DNA of 64,000 nucleotides from Cribrihabitans marinus (GCF_900109035.1 NZ_FNYD01000004.1:371402-435401), one strand, 5' to 3'. Positions 9,371 to 19,267 are shown, counted from the stretch's first letter. A program made the numbers and translations. Notes: generated from the sequence alone by a model not told the origin.

Positions 9371-9970
9371 ATGAGTATCCCCCTCGTCCTGGCATCGGGC
9401 TCTGCCATCCGCGCGCAGCTGCTGAAAAACGCCTGCGTTCCCTTCACCGTCGAGGTGCCGCGCATCGACGAGGCGGCGATCAAGGCATCGCTGCTGGTCG
9501 AGGGCGCCAGCCCGCGTGACATCGCCGACGCCCTGGCCGAGGGCAAGGCGCGCAAGATCGCGGCCAGGCGACCCGATGCGGTGGTGCTGGGCTGCGACCA
9601 GGTTCTCGATTTCCAGGGCGAGATCCTTTCCAAACCTTTGTCCCCCGACGCCGCGCTGGAACAGCTCAAGACGATGCGCGGGCAGAGGCACATGTTGCTG
9701 TCGGCGGCGGTTCTGTATGAGAATGGCGAACCGGTCTGGCGGCATGTGGGCCAGGTCCGCCTGCGGATGCGCGCGGCGAGCGATGCCTATCTGTCGGATT
9801 ACGTCACCCGCAATTGGGACAGCATCCGCCACGCCGTCGGCGCCTACAAGCTCGAGGAGGAAGGTGTGCGGCTCTTCACCACCATTGACGGGGACTATTT
9901 TAATGTTTTGGGTATGCCCTTGTTGGAACTGCTGAACCATCTGACCTTGCGCGGGATGATTGACCAATGA
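9371..9970 (+). CDS. Maf/YceF-family nucleotide pyrophosphatase
   Basis: 199 residues. The Maf fold begins with LASGSAIRAQLL (the family usually has LASxSPRR, so the proline is replaced). It continues with the catalytic region GCDQVLDFQGEILSKP and the SIRHAVGAYKLEEEG segment. Family members hydrolyse non-canonical or modified nucleotides, house-cleaning pyrimidine NTPs in many cases. I chose ATG 9371, which gives the standard N-terminus; a longer reading runs into the origin region. The stop overlaps the aroE start as ATGA. First gene of the rightward operon. Confidence 0.9.
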   Translation: MSIPLVLASGSAIRAQLLKNACVPFTVEVPRIDEAAIKASLLVEGASPRDIADALAEGKARKIAARRPDAVVLGCDQVLDFQGEILSKPLSPDAALEQLKTMRGQRHMLLSAAVLYENGEPVWRHVGQVRLRMRAASDAYLSDYVTRNWDSIRHAVGAYKLEEEGVRLFTTIDGDYFNVLGMPLLELLNHLTLRGMIDQ

Positions 9971-10800
9971 CCGAGACACGGATTCCCCTTGCCGGCGTGA
10001 TCGGCCATCCCGTTGCCCATTCCCGGTCGCCTCGGTTGCATGGGCACTGGCTGAAGGACCTTGCGATCCGTGGCCATTACATCCCGATGGATGTCGAGGC
10101 CGGGAACCTGGAACAGGTCTTGCGCACCCTGCCCAAGGCGGGATTCCGTGGCGTGAACATCACCGTGCCGCACAAGGAGGCGGTGATGGCGATCACGGAT
10201 CAGATCACCGACCGCGCAACCCTGATCGGTGCAGCCAACACCCTCACCTTCAAGGAGGACGGCTCGATCCTGGCCGACAATACCGACGGGTTCGGCTTCA
10301 TCGAGAACCTGAGCCGAAATGCGCCCGACTGGGATCCGGCCGCGGGTCCGGCGGTGGTTCTGGGCGCGGGCGGCGCGGCCCGGGCGGTCATCAGCACGCT
10401 GGCCGAGGCGGGCGTGCCCGAAATCATCTTGACCAACCGCACCCGGGCCCGCGCCGAACAGCTGAAACTGGACTTTGGTCAGCGCGTCACGGTGGCCGAC
10501 TGGGTGCAGGCCGGCAATGTGATCGAGGACGCGGCGCTGGTGGTGAACACCACGTCCTTGGGTATGGCGGGCAAACCCGAGCTGCGCGTGCCGCTTGACG
10601 GGCTGCGCCCCGAAATGGTGGTGACCGATCTGGTTTATACCCCGCTGCAGACCCGGCTGCTGCGCGAGGCCGAGGAAGCCGGATGTACCACCGTGGACGG
10701 GCTGGGCATGCTGCTCTACCAGGCGGTTCCGGGGTTCGAACGCTGGTTCGGCCTGCGGCCCGAGGTGGACGACGCGGCGCGCGAAGCCGTCCTGGCATGA
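9967..10800 (+). CDS. aroE: AroE, shikimate dehydrogenase (NADP+)
   Basis: 277 residues. The N-terminal substrate domain contains NITVPHK with catalytic Lys70 and ADNTDG with Asp107. The NADP-binding Rossmann loop is GAGGAARAV. It reduces 3-dehydroshikimate to shikimate in aromatic amino acid synthesis. Start and stop overlap both neighbours by ATGA (maf upstream, coaE downstream). This maf-aroE-coaE-dnaQ order is conserved near alphaproteobacterial origins. Confidence 0.96.
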   Translation: MTETRIPLAGVIGHPVAHSRSPRLHGHWLKDLAIRGHYIPMDVEAGNLEQVLRTLPKAGFRGVNITVPHKEAVMAITDQITDRATLIGAANTLTFKEDGSILADNTDGFGFIENLSRNAPDWDPAAGPAVVLGAGGAARAVISTLAEAGVPEIILTNRTRARAEQLKLDFGQRVTVADWVQAGNVIEDAALVVNTTSLGMAGKPELRVPLDGLRPEMVVTDLVYTPLQTRLLREAEEAGCTTVDGLGMLLYQAVPGFERWFGLRPEVDDAAREAVLA

Positions 10801-11390
10801 GTTTCGACCTCGGCCTGACCGGCTCGATCGGCATGGGCAAGAGCACCACCGCCCGCATGTTCGCCGATGAGGGCTGCGACCTCTGGGATGCCGATGCCGC
10901 CGTGCATCGCCTCTACGCCCCCGGCGGGGCCGCCGTCGCCCCATTGGCGCAGGAATTCCCAGATGCGATCCGGGACGGTTGTGTCGACCGCGCTGCGCTG
11001 CGGGACGCCATTGCCAAAGATCCCGACAACCTGGCCCGGATCGAGGCAATCGTGCATCCCCTCGTGGCGCAGGACCGGGCGGAGTTCCGGACCCGGGCGC
11101 GCGCCGAGATCCGCGTTTATGACATCCCTCTTCTGTTCGAAACCGGTGGCGAGGCCGAGATGGATGCCGTCGCCTGCGTCTGGGTTGCACCCGAGATCCA
11201 GCGCGCCCGCGTCCTGGCGCGCGGCACCATGTCGGCAGAGCAATTCGAACGCATCCTGTCCAAGCAGATGCCCAGCGACGAGAAACGCGCGCGCGCGGAT
11301 TTTCAGATCGAGACCGATACGCTGGACCATGCGCGGCAACAGGTTCAGGATGTGATCAGGCAGATAAAGACGAGGCAGGCCCATGCGTGA
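10797..11390 (+). CDS. coaE: CoaE, dephospho-CoA kinase
   Basis: 197 residues. The P-loop GSIGMGKST is at 9-17, followed by DADAAVHRLY, which fits the substrate-binding region of CoaE. It phosphorylates dephospho-CoA, the last step of coenzyme A synthesis. ATG 10797 overlaps the aroE stop as ATGA and gives the normal N-terminus; the longer upstream reading is out of character. Its 3' end overlaps dnaQ by 8 nt. Confidence 0.95.
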   Translation: MSFDLGLTGSIGMGKSTTARMFADEGCDLWDADAAVHRLYAPGGAAVAPLAQEFPDAIRDGCVDRAALRDAIAKDPDNLARIEAIVHPLVAQDRAEFRTRARAEIRVYDIPLLFETGGEAEMDAVACVWVAPEIQRARVLARGTMSAEQFERILSKQMPSDEKRARADFQIETDTLDHARQQVQDVIRQIKTRQAHA

Positions 11391-12108
11391 AGTGGTGCTC
11401 GACACGGAAACCACCGGATTCGACCCCGAGGGCGGCGACCGCATCGTGGAAATCGGCGCGCTCGAGCTGTTCAATCACCTGCCGACCGGGCGCACGTTTC
11501 ACGAATACATCAACCCCCAGCGCAGCATGCCGCAGGACGCGTTCGACGTGCACGGCATCGGCCCCGATCTGCTGGAGCCGCCTCAGAACCCGAAACCGGG
11601 CGCGATCACGCTCAAGGACAAGCCGGTCTTCGCCAAGGTGGGCCAGGCGTTTCTGGAGTTCGTAGGGGATGCGCGGCTGGTGATCCACAACGCCGCCTTC
11701 GACATGAAATTTCTCAATGCCGAACTGGGCTGGATGGGCCTCCGGCAACTGCCGATGGAGCAGGCGCTGGACACTTTGGCCATCGCGCGCAAGCGGTTTC
11801 CCGGCTCGCCCGCCTCGCTGGACGCGCTGTGCCGACGATTCGCCATCGACAATGCGGCGCGTACGCTGCACGGCGCCTTGCTCGATTCCGAGATCCTCGC
11901 CGAGGTCTACCTGGAACTGATCGGCGGGCGGCAGCCGGATTTCGCCCTTTCGGCCGGCGCCGCGTCCTCCGGTACCGAGGGCCTGGACGATTGGCGCCCC
12001 CAGCCGCGCCCCAGCCCGCTGCCGCCGCGCGTCACCGAGGCGGAACGCGCGGCCCATGCCGAGTTTCTGGAGAAGCTGGGCCCGCACGCCCTGTGGACCC
12101 GCGGCTGA
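11383..12108 (+). CDS. dnaQ: DnaQ, DNA polymerase III epsilon subunit (3'-5' proofreading exonuclease)
   Basis: 241 residues. The DEDDh exonuclease motifs are in order: Exo I DTETTGFDP (Asp7, Glu9), Exo II in HNAAFDMKFLN, and Exo III HGALLDSEILAEVYL carrying the catalytic histidine and aspartate. A C-terminal proline-rich linker and short tail would bind the alpha subunit. It is the last gene of the rightward maf operon and ends 12 nt before the convergent secB stop. Confidence 0.95.
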   Translation: MREVVLDTETTGFDPEGGDRIVEIGALELFNHLPTGRTFHEYINPQRSMPQDAFDVHGIGPDLLEPPQNPKPGAITLKDKPVFAKVGQAFLEFVGDARLVIHNAAFDMKFLNAELGWMGLRQLPMEQALDTLAIARKRFPGSPASLDALCRRFAIDNAARTLHGALLDSEILAEVYLELIGGRQPDFALSAGAASSGTEGLDDWRPQPRPSPLPPRVTEAERAAHAEFLEKLGPHALWTRG

Positions 12109-12120
12109 TCCCGCGCTGGC

Positions 12121-12624
12121 TCAGGCGTCGGCCTTCTGCTGTGCCTTCATCTGCTCAAGCTGGTTGCGGTAGAGCGTGACGAAATCGATATTGTCGAGGT
12201 TCAGCGGCGGATACCCCCCGTCGCGGGTCACGTCATGCACGATCCGGCGCAGGAACGGAAAGATGATCCGCGGGCATTCGATCATCAGGAACGGATGCAG
12301 CTGTTCCTGCGGGACGCCTTGGATCTGGAACACGCCGGCATAGTCGATCTCCATGAGGAAAAGGACCTTGTCGCCGCCCTTTACCTTGGATTCGACGTTC
12401 AGCTTGATGGCGACCTCATACTGGTTCTCGGCCGACCGCTTCTTGGCGTCCAGGTTGACCTTGACGTTGATGTCGGGCTGACCGTCGGCGCCTGTGCCGC
12501 TCTGGGCCATGACGTTTTCAAAGCTGAGGTCGCGGATATACTGGCCCAGCGTGCGCATCTGCACCTGGGGCTGTTGCTGCGCATTTTGCGAATTGGCTTC
12601 CGCCGCGCCGGCTTCATCGGCCAT
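12121..12624 (-). CDS. secB: SecB, protein-export chaperone
   Basis: 167 residues with a Gln/Ala-rich N-terminal tail, the LGQYIRDLSFENVMAQ strand, the GVFQIQGV segment and a C-terminal LEQMKAQQ helix, as in SecB. It forms a tetramer that keeps preproteins unfolded and passes them to SecA. The convergent layout with dnaQ and the fxsA neighbour match other Rhodobacterales origins. Start ATG 12624. Confidence 0.94.
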   Translation of the reverse strand: MADEAGAAEANSQNAQQQPQVQMRTLGQYIRDLSFENVMAQSGTGADGQPDINVKVNLDAKKRSAENQYEVAIKLNVESKVKGGDKVLFLMEIDYAGVFQIQGVPQEQLHPFLMIECPRIIFPFLRRIVHDVTRDGGYPPLNLDNIDFVTLYRNQLEQMKAQQKADA

Positions 12625-12680
12625 GAGACTACTCCTGAATTCTCAAATCCGGCTTTGCTTAGCAGCTTGCCGGGGGCATC

Positions 12681-13178
12681 TCAATGGCGGTCGGGCCCCT
12701 CGACCCAGCCCGAGGGCGGCGCGTTCCGGTTGCGCGGCGGGCGTACCTCTTCGTAATCGCCGTCGATCACGTCGTCGCGGGGATGCGGGTGCCTATGCGG
12801 GCCGGGTTCCGGCCCCATGGAGAACCGCGCCACGGTCACCTTGGAGCGCACATAGCGGAACACCGCCACGCGCACCCCCGGCACCAGCAGCGCAAAGCCC
12901 ACTGCGTCGGTGAAAAAGCCTGGTGTCAGCAGCAGCGCGCCCGAGAACAGGATCATCGCGCCATGGGCCAGCGGCTCGGTCGGATCGTCGAGATCGGAAA
13001 AGGCACGCTGCACCTGTCCCAGCGCCAACCGGCCCTGCGACCGCACCAGCCAGGTACCCAGAACGGCGGTCAGGATCACGATCCCGAGGGTCGGCCACAA
13101 ACCGATCAGGCCGCCGATCTGGATGAACAGGGCGATCTCGATCAGGGGCACCAGCAGAAAAGCGAGGAACAAGTACAT
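12681..13178 (-). CDS. fxsA: FxsA-family cytoplasmic membrane protein
   Basis: 165 residues. There are two N-terminal hydrophobic helices (MYLFLAFLLVPLIEIALFIQ and the next segment with GTWLVRSQG), a further hydrophobic stretch LLLTPGFFTDAVGFALLVPG, and a polar, proline- and histidine-rich cytosolic tail. FxsA (E. coli YjeG) is an inner-membrane protein whose overproduction relieves F-plasmid exclusion of phage T7; its normal role is unknown. It lies 56 nt upstream of secB on the same strand. Confidence 0.88.
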   Translation of the reverse strand: MYLFLAFLLVPLIEIALFIQIGGLIGLWPTLGIVILTAVLGTWLVRSQGRLALGQVQRAFSDLDDPTEPLAHGAMILFSGALLLTPGFFTDAVGFALLVPGVRVAVFRYVRSKVTVARFSMGPEPGPHRHPHPRDDVIDGDYEEVRPPRNRNAPPSGWVEGPDRH

Positions 13179-13287
13179 TTTTCAGCATCCTTTCCTGGGG
13201 GCTCGGCGGTGGACTTGCCCCCCTTGGTCACCTACATAATGATCAACACTTGGCTTAAAAAGCCTCAGCCCCTGTGACGAGGACCAA

Positions 13288-13944
13288 ATGAACTCTCCGC
13301 TCATACAGCTTCTGGTGTTGGCCGGTATCGCCGTATTCCTGATCCTGCGCCTGAAAAGCGTGCTGGGCACGCGGGACGGTTTCGAAAAACCGCCTGTTCC
13401 GCATCAGAAATCCGAACCCAACCGCCCCGATTTCGAAGTGATCGAGGGCGGCCCTGACCGCGACATCACCGACTATGTCCCCGAGGACAGCGAACAGGCG
13501 CAAGCGCTTGCGGCGATGAAGCGAGTCGAGCCGTCCTTTTCGGTCGCGCAATTCGTCCAGGGCGCGCGCGGCGCCTATGAAATGATCGTGATGGGGTTCG
13601 AACGCGGCAACCTCAGGGAACTTGAGCCGTTTCTTGCCGAAGACGTCTTCGAGACCTTCGTTTCGGTCGTCTCGGCCCGCGAGGATCAGGGCCTGACCAT
13701 CGAGGGCGAGTTCGTGGGTGTCCGCGAAACCGCGCTGGTCGATGCCCGGTTCGACAAGGATTCCAACCGGGCCGAGATCACCATGCGGTTTGTCGGTGAA
13801 CTGACCTCGGTGGTCCGCGACCGCGGCGGCGATATCGTCGAGGGCAGCCCGAACACGATCAAGAAGCAGAAGGACACGTGGACCTTCGCGCGCGAAATGG
13901 GCGCGGACGATCCGAACTGGCTGCTGGTCGCAACCGACGCATGA
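13288..13944 (+). CDS. Tim44/TimA-like membrane-anchored protein
   Basis: 218 residues. A single N-terminal membrane helix (about 5-20) is followed by a charged linker and a Tim44-like domain (about 78-215, FVQGARGAYEMIVMGFERGNLREL). It is the bacterial relative of mitochondrial Tim44 (TimA in Caulobacter) and is found in alphaproteobacteria next to fxsA, secB and mltA. The family's role is probably in the inner membrane; a function in protein transport is inferred only by homology. Its stop overlaps the mltA start as ATGA. Confidence 0.85.
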   Translation: MNSPLIQLLVLAGIAVFLILRLKSVLGTRDGFEKPPVPHQKSEPNRPDFEVIEGGPDRDITDYVPEDSEQAQALAAMKRVEPSFSVAQFVQGARGAYEMIVMGFERGNLRELEPFLAEDVFETFVSVVSAREDQGLTIEGEFVGVRETALVDARFDKDSNRAEITMRFVGELTSVVRDRGGDIVEGSPNTIKKQKDTWTFAREMGADDPNWLLVATDA

Positions 13945-14984
13945 TCCCGGCGCTGCGCTCGGTTCTGTTGGCAGGTGCCGTCATGACACTGACCCATGGG
14001 GCCAATGCGCAGGCCAGCCACACGATCCTCGACTTCAACCGGCTGGACAGCTGGGCACAGGACGATCATGCCGAGGCGCTGGAGGTCTTCGTCAAGACCT
14101 GCCCCGACCTGGACGATCCCGACTGGCGGTCCCTCTGCGCGCTCGCGCAGCAGCAATCCCCCGAGTCCGCCCGGGCGTTTTTCGAACTGTTCTTCCGCCC
14201 GGTCCTGATCGAGGACGGCGATCCCGCGCTCTTCACAGGCTATTTCGAGCCCGAGCTTGACGGCGCGCGCCAGCGCACCGAGCGCTTCCGCTATCCGATC
14301 CACCGGATGCCGCCCGAGGCCCGTGCGTCTAACCCCTGGCTGCCACGGCGCGAGATCCTGACCAGCGGGGTGATGGAGGGGCGCGGCCTGGAAATCGCCT
14401 GGGTCGACGATCCGGTCGAGCTGTTCTTCCTGCAGATCCAGGGCTCGGGGCGCATCCGCCTTCCCGACGGGCGCAGGATCAGGGTCGGCTATGGCGGGGC
14501 CAACGGCCATCCCTATCGCTCCATCGGGGTCGAATTGGTGCGGCGCGGTATCTTCGAGGCGCACCAGGTCAGCGCCGAGGTGATCCGCAACTGGGTGCGC
14601 CGCAACCCCGAGGCGGGGCCCGAACTGCTGTTTCACAATACCTCCTACGTGTTCTTCCGGGAATTGCCTGGGCTTACCGCCGATGAAGGGCCGCGCGGGG
14701 CGATGAACCGGTCGGTCACGACCCTGCGCAGCGTCGCGGTCGACCCGGCCTTCACCCCGCTCGGAGCGCCGGTCTGGGTCGAGAAGGACGGGCGTGACCC
14801 GATGCGCCGCCTGATGATCGCGCAGGATACCGGCTCGGCCATCAAGGGAGCGCAGCGGGCGGATATCTTCTTTGGCACCGGCGATGCCGCCGGACAGGCG
14901 GCCGGGCAGTTGCGCGATCCCGGCCGCATGGTTGTCCTGCTGCCGATCCAGCGCGCCTATGCCCTGTTGCCGGACGGGTTCTGA
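13941..14984 (+). CDS. mltA: MltA-type membrane-bound lytic transglycosylase A
   Basis: 347 residues with an N-terminal signal peptide ending near NAQA (about 24-26), the MltA barrel domain (GYFEPELDGA, IQGSGRIRLPDG) and a C-terminal 3D domain. The 3D domain contains DTGSAIKGAQRADIFFGTG, which includes the catalytic aspartate. It cleaves peptidoglycan glycans to 1,6-anhydro products. I chose ATG 13941 because it overlaps the Tim44 stop and exposes the signal peptide. No lipobox cysteine is evident, unlike E. coli MltA. Confidence 0.93.
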   Translation: MIPALRSVLLAGAVMTLTHGANAQASHTILDFNRLDSWAQDDHAEALEVFVKTCPDLDDPDWRSLCALAQQQSPESARAFFELFFRPVLIEDGDPALFTGYFEPELDGARQRTERFRYPIHRMPPEARASNPWLPRREILTSGVMEGRGLEIAWVDDPVELFFLQIQGSGRIRLPDGRRIRVGYGGANGHPYRSIGVELVRRGIFEAHQVSAEVIRNWVRRNPEAGPELLFHNTSYVFFRELPGLTADEGPRGAMNRSVTTLRSVAVDPAFTPLGAPVWVEKDGRDPMRRLMIAQDTGSAIKGAQRADIFFGTGDAAGQAAGQLRDPGRMVVLLPIQRAYALLPDGF

Positions 14985-15571
14985 TGACCCGGCGCCGGCC
15001 GACACCCGACGAGATGGCGCTTTGGAAATCCGCCGTGCGCCATGCCGAGCGCCTGCACCCCCGCAAGGCCGAGGCCGGCCCGCCCCAACCTGCGCCAAAA
15101 CCGAAACCCGCCAAAACGCCCCTGCCCCGGATCGAGCCGTTCCAGCCCGGTCAGTTGACCCCGACACGCCCGGCCCGGCATGTGCTGGCGCCGCCGGTCA
15201 CGGAACGTCTGGCCCAGACCCCGGTGCGTATGGATCGCAAGGCCCATACCCGGCTCAAGCGCGGCAAGCTGAAACCCGAGGCGCGGCTGGATCTGCATGG
15301 CATGCGGCTCGAGGCGGCGCATGGTGCGCTGATCCGCTTCATCCTGTCGTCGCAGGCGGCCGGCAAACGGCTGGTTCTGGTCATCACCGGCAAGGGCAAG
15401 GACCGTGACGAGCCCGGCCCGATCCCCACCCCGCGCGGCGTGCTGCGCAACCAGGTGCCGCATTGGCTGGACCTGCCGCCGCTGGCGCAGGCGGTGCTGC
15501 AGATCGCGCCGGCGCATATCAGCCACGGTGGCGACGGCGCCTATTACGTCTATCTCCGGCGCCGGCGCTAG
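14984..15571 (+). CDS. Smr-domain protein
   Basis: 195 residues. An N-terminal basic, proline-rich region of about 100 residues precedes a Smr domain starting at LDLHGMRLEAAH, with the ITGKGK loop and a C-terminal YYVYLRRRR. Smr domains of the stand-alone type bind and often nick nucleic acids. The ATG shares its first base with the mltA TGA. The stop overlaps the convergent MFS gene by 4 nt. The specific role is unknown. Confidence 0.88.
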   Translation: MTRRRPTPDEMALWKSAVRHAERLHPRKAEAGPPQPAPKPKPAKTPLPRIEPFQPGQLTPTRPARHVLAPPVTERLAQTPVRMDRKAHTRLKRGKLKPEARLDLHGMRLEAAHGALIRFILSSQAAGKRLVLVITGKGKDRDEPGPIPTPRGVLRNQVPHWLDLPPLAQAVLQIAPAHISHGGDGAYYVYLRRRR

Positions 15572-16788
15572 GCGGCCCGGCGCGCAACGCTCAGGCCCAT
15601 GACGATGAACAGGCTGGCCAGAAGGAAATAGCCGGCGATTGCGATGAATTGCGTTTCCATTCCCATCCCGGCATCGATCAGAACCCCGGTCAGCCCCGGC
15701 CCGATGGCCGAGCCCAGCACCATAACCGCCGCGGCCAGCGCCTTGATGGACCCGATATGGGCAGTGCCGTAGAACTCGGCCCAAAAGGCGCTGGGCAGTG
15801 TCGTATTGGCCCCTGTGGTCAGGGCCATCAGCGCCAGGCCCAGCATCGCGCCGCTCGGATGCACGGCGGCCGAGAAGGCCAGGAACCCGGCGGCAATCGG
15901 CAGCAGGTAGAACGGGATCAGACGCGCGGTGCCCCAGCGGTCCAGCGCCCAGCCGGTTGCGAACATCGCCAGCATGGACAGCCCGGTATAGGCCGGAAAC
16001 AGCGCCACCAGCTCGACATGGGCCCAGCCCTTGATCTCGGCCAGATGGACCTGGTGGAAGAAGAACGCCGTATTGAACGCCGCCGGTCCCAGCATCGCGG
16101 GCACCATGCACCAGAACAGCGGATGGCGCAGCGCCTGTGCGCGGGTCCAGTGGCGGTCCCGCATGCCGGTTGAACTGTCGCTTTCGGCCATGCTCTGCGG
16201 TGTCCGCTCGTGGCGCAGCAGGCGCATCAGAACCGGCAATCCCAGAAGCGCCACACCCGCCGCGATCACCCAGAGCCAGCGCCAGTCGATCACCGCCTTT
16301 GCGGCGACAAAGCCCAGCGGCAGAAGCGCCTCGCCCGCTGCAAAGCCCAGCGTGGCGATGGACAGCGCCCGGCCGCGCGTGCCGGCGAACCAACGGGTCA
16401 TGGCGACCATCGCGATATGACTGCTCATGCCCTGCCCGAAGAACCGCAGCAGCAGGATCACCAGCGGCAGCATCGCGGCCCAGGGCGCAATCGCCATCGA
16501 CAGGCAGGCCATCGCCAGCCCGACCAGGACGACCGGCCCCAGTGCACGCACCCTGAACCGGTCGGTCAGGCCGCCGGCCCAGACCATGATCAGGGCCGAG
16601 ACCGAGGTGCCCAGCGTGTAGATCCCGCCCCACTGCCCGTGGCTGAGCCCGAATTCCGCGCGGATCTCGCCGGCGAAGATCGAGATGAAAAAGGTCTGGC
16701 CGAAACTGCTCAGAAACGTGAGCAGGATCCCGGCGCTCAGCCACGGGGCGTTCTCGGCCAGATAGGCACCGAGCCCACCGGACCTCAT
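15568..16788 (-). CDS. Major facilitator superfamily transporter
   Basis: 406 residues, about 12 hydrophobic helices, with the MFS loop GGLTDRFRVRALGP between helices 2 and 3. It resembles members of the nitrate/monocarboxylate-like group, but the substrate cannot be assigned. The start ATG overlaps the stop of the upstream lipoprotein hydrolase by ATGA, so the two are one transcript. The 3' end overlaps the convergent Smr gene by 4 nt. Confidence 0.85.
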   Translation of the reverse strand: MRSGGLGAYLAENAPWLSAGILLTFLSSFGQTFFISIFAGEIRAEFGLSHGQWGGIYTLGTSVSALIMVWAGGLTDRFRVRALGPVVLVGLAMACLSMAIAPWAAMLPLVILLLRFFGQGMSSHIAMVAMTRWFAGTRGRALSIATLGFAAGEALLPLGFVAAKAVIDWRWLWVIAAGVALLGLPVLMRLLRHERTPQSMAESDSSTGMRDRHWTRAQALRHPLFWCMVPAMLGPAAFNTAFFFHQVHLAEIKGWAHVELVALFPAYTGLSMLAMFATGWALDRWGTARLIPFYLLPIAAGFLAFSAAVHPSGAMLGLALMALTTGANTTLPSAFWAEFYGTAHIGSIKALAAAVMVLGSAIGPGLTGVLIDAGMGMETQFIAIAGYFLLASLFIVMGLSVARRAA

Positions 16789-17906
16789 CGCCGCTCGCCC
16801 CGCGGGGCCTGCGGGCGGCCCGACAGCCGGAACTCGCGGGCCGGCCCGCTTGATTGCAGCGCGGGTGGCGCCAGGCTTTCCAGCAGCACGGGGTCGGGCG
16901 TGAAGGTGCGGGTCATCACCCCTGCCGAGCGCAGGATCGTCAGCAGGCTGGGCGATGTGGCCACCACGAAATGCGAGGATGCCGCGTCCTCGGAAAAGGC
17001 GGTGGTGTCGATCACGTCGATCGGCAGATCGGCAACCGCGTCAACCGAGTCGATATTTCCCAGCCGGACACTCTCGGCCCGGCCGCGCAACCGCGCGGAC
17101 AGGTCAAGCACCCGGTCCTTCTCGGACACGATCACGGCAAAGGGCTGGGGCACCGGCGACAGCTGGGTCATCTGCGACCGGAACACGTCGAGATCGAGGT
17201 CGGGCGAAATCAGGATCACGGATTCCAGGTTGCGATCAGCCCAGCCCGGATCGCGCATGTCGGCCTGCCGCAGCGTTTCCATCGCCAGCGCCGCGCCCAT
17301 GGAATGCGCCACCAGGATCACCCGCTGCGCACCGGCCTGCCGCAGCATGCGGATCGTGCGTTCCAGCCCGTCACGCGCAAAGAGCATGCTGTCGAGGTCA
17401 TAGGCATAGGCGAAGGGTTGCGCCCGGCTGGGCCAGGAATAGACCATCAGCGAGCCGGGCAGACCGATGTCATCGGCAACCTGGGTGGCGCGGAACACGG
17501 TTTCGGTCTGCGCCGCGTTATAGCCATGCACGAACAGCACCACCTCGCGGGCGGGCCATCCGGCCCGGCGCTGCTCCTGCGCCAGCCTCTGCCGCAACGC
17601 ATCGACGGAAGGGATCGGCGCCCGGCGCGCAAGGGTGAATTGCCGCCTGGGGTCCGGGCGGCCATAGGACATCGCCAGTTCCCCCGGCTGGTGCCCCGGC
17701 GGGATCGACACGGTGACATCCAGCAGGTCCAGATCCTCGGATCGGGCGAACCGGTAGCTTCCATCCGCCTCTTGTTCGCGGGTCGTGGCGACCAGGACGG
17801 GATAGGCGCGGCCGACCTCCAGCGCCGCGGGCACCACCGGCGACGCGAACCGGTCGACGCAACCCGCGATCAGAAACGGGACCAGCAGTATGAGGACAAC
17901 CCGCAT
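16785..17906 (-). CDS. DUF900-type alpha/beta hydrolase lipoprotein
   Basis: 373 residues. The N-terminus MRVVLILLVPFLIAGC is a lipoprotein signal with lipobox LIAGC, so the protein is expected to be anchored in the envelope. The alpha/beta hydrolase core has VLFVHGYN (oxyanion region) and the nucleophile elbow VAHSMGA with the catalytic serine. I chose ATG 17906 because it exposes the signal; 18 upstream residues are not convincing. DUF900 hydrolases have unknown substrates. Co-translated with the MFS gene. Confidence 0.86.
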   Translation of the reverse strand: MRVVLILLVPFLIAGCVDRFASPVVPAALEVGRAYPVLVATTREQEADGSYRFARSEDLDLLDVTVSIPPGHQPGELAMSYGRPDPRRQFTLARRAPIPSVDALRQRLAQEQRRAGWPAREVVLFVHGYNAAQTETVFRATQVADDIGLPGSLMVYSWPSRAQPFAYAYDLDSMLFARDGLERTIRMLRQAGAQRVILVAHSMGAALAMETLRQADMRDPGWADRNLESVILISPDLDLDVFRSQMTQLSPVPQPFAVIVSEKDRVLDLSARLRGRAESVRLGNIDSVDAVADLPIDVIDTTAFSEDAASSHFVVATSPSLLTILRSAGVMTRTFTPDPVLLESLAPPALQSSGPAREFRLSGRPQAPRGERR

Positions 17907-17959
17907 CCCGACCGCTCCGTCAGGTGACCGCACCGGGCCGGCGACCCGGTTTCCGGTCA

Positions 17960-19267
17960 CTACAGGACATAGCGGCTGAGATCTGCCGACCGGGTCAGCT
18001 CTCCGAGGTTCTCCTCGACGAAATCCGCATCGACGCTGACCGCCTGCCCCGCCCGGTCCGGCGCGTTGAACGAAAGCTCCTCGAACACCCGCTCCATCAC
18101 CGTGTAGAGCCGCCGCGCGCCGATATTCTCGACGCTTTGGTTCACGTCGGCGGCGATCTTGGCCAGCGCGGCGATCCCGTCCTCGGTAAACCCGACCTCG
18201 ACCTCTTCGGTGCCCATCAGGGCGGTATATTGCCGGGTCAGCGCGTTGTCGGTCTCGGTCAGGATGCGCACGAAATCGCCCTCTGTCAGCGCCCGCAGCT
18301 CAACCCGAATCGGCAGACGCCCCTGCAGTTCCGGCAGCAGGTCCGAGGGTTTGGCGATGTGAAAGGCACCGCTGGCGATGAACAGGATATGGTCGGTCTT
18401 GACCGGGCCGTGCTTGGTGGAGACGGTCGTGCCCTCGATCAACGGCAGCAGGTCGCGCTGCACGCCCTCGCGGCTGACATCGCCGCCACGCGCGTCGGAT
18501 CGCGCACAGACCTTGTCGATCTCGTCCAGGAACACGATACCGTTCTGTTCGACGGACTCCAGCGCGGTGCGGTTCACCGTCTCGTCGTCGAGAAGCTTGT
18601 CGGCCTCCTCGCCGATCAGCAGCTCATAGCTGTCGGCCACGCGCATCTTGCGCTTGACCCGCCGTCCGCCGAACGCCTTGCCGAAGATATCGCCCAGGTT
18701 CATCATCCCCATCTGGCCGCCCGGCTGGCCGGGCAGATCGAACATCGGCATCTGGCTGGACGTGTCGGCGACCTCCAGCTCGATCTCGGTGTCGTCCAGC
18801 TCGCCGGCCTTCAGCTTGCGGCGGAACATCTCGCGCGTGGTTTCGCGGGCGTCGGTGCCGGCGATGGCCTCGATCACCCGGTCCTCGGCGGCCTGATGGG
18901 CGCGCGACTTGACCTCTTCGCGCATGTAGTCGCGGGTCTGGACGATAGCGGCATCCGCCAGGTCGCGGATGATCTGCTCGACATCCCGTCCGACATAGCC
19001 GACCTCGGTGAACTTGGTCGCCTCGACCTTGATGAAGGGTGCACGGGCGAGCTTGGCCAGCCGCCGGCTGATCTCGGTCTTGCCGACGCCGGTGGGGCCG
19101 ATCATCAGGATGTTCTTGGGATACACCTCGTCTCGCAGATCGTCGCTCAACTGCCTGCGGCGCCAGCGGTTGCGCAGCGCCACGGCGACCGCGCGCTTGG
19201 CGCCCTTCTGTCCGATGATGAACCGGTCCAGTTCCGAGACAATCTCGCGTGGGGTCAGATCGGTCAT
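17960..19267 (-). CDS. hslU: HslU, ATPase subunit of the HslUV protease
   Basis: 435 residues. The AAA+ Walker A motif GPTGVGKTE lies near 57-65, with an I-domain insertion, Walker [11 protein letters not shown], the sensor and C-terminal helices, and the terminal RYVL tail that docks into HslV. It unfolds substrates for the HslV peptidase and is a heat-shock protein in many bacteria. hslV normally lies directly upstream; here a foreign-looking gene on the opposite strand separates them (see 19440-20117). Confidence 0.97.
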   Translation of the reverse strand: MTDLTPREIVSELDRFIIGQKGAKRAVAVALRNRWRRRQLSDDLRDEVYPKNILMIGPTGVGKTEISRRLAKLARAPFIKVEATKFTEVGYVGRDVEQIIRDLADAAIVQTRDYMREEVKSRAHQAAEDRVIEAIAGTDARETTREMFRRKLKAGELDDTEIELEVADTSSQMPMFDLPGQPGGQMGMMNLGDIFGKAFGGRRVKRKMRVADSYELLIGEEADKLLDDETVNRTALESVEQNGIVFLDEIDKVCARSDARGGDVSREGVQRDLLPLIEGTTVSTKHGPVKTDHILFIASGAFHIAKPSDLLPELQGRLPIRVELRALTEGDFVRILTETDNALTRQYTALMGTEEVEVGFTEDGIAALAKIAADVNQSVENIGARRLYTVMERVFEELSFNAPDRAGQAVSVDADFVEENLGELTRSADLSRYVL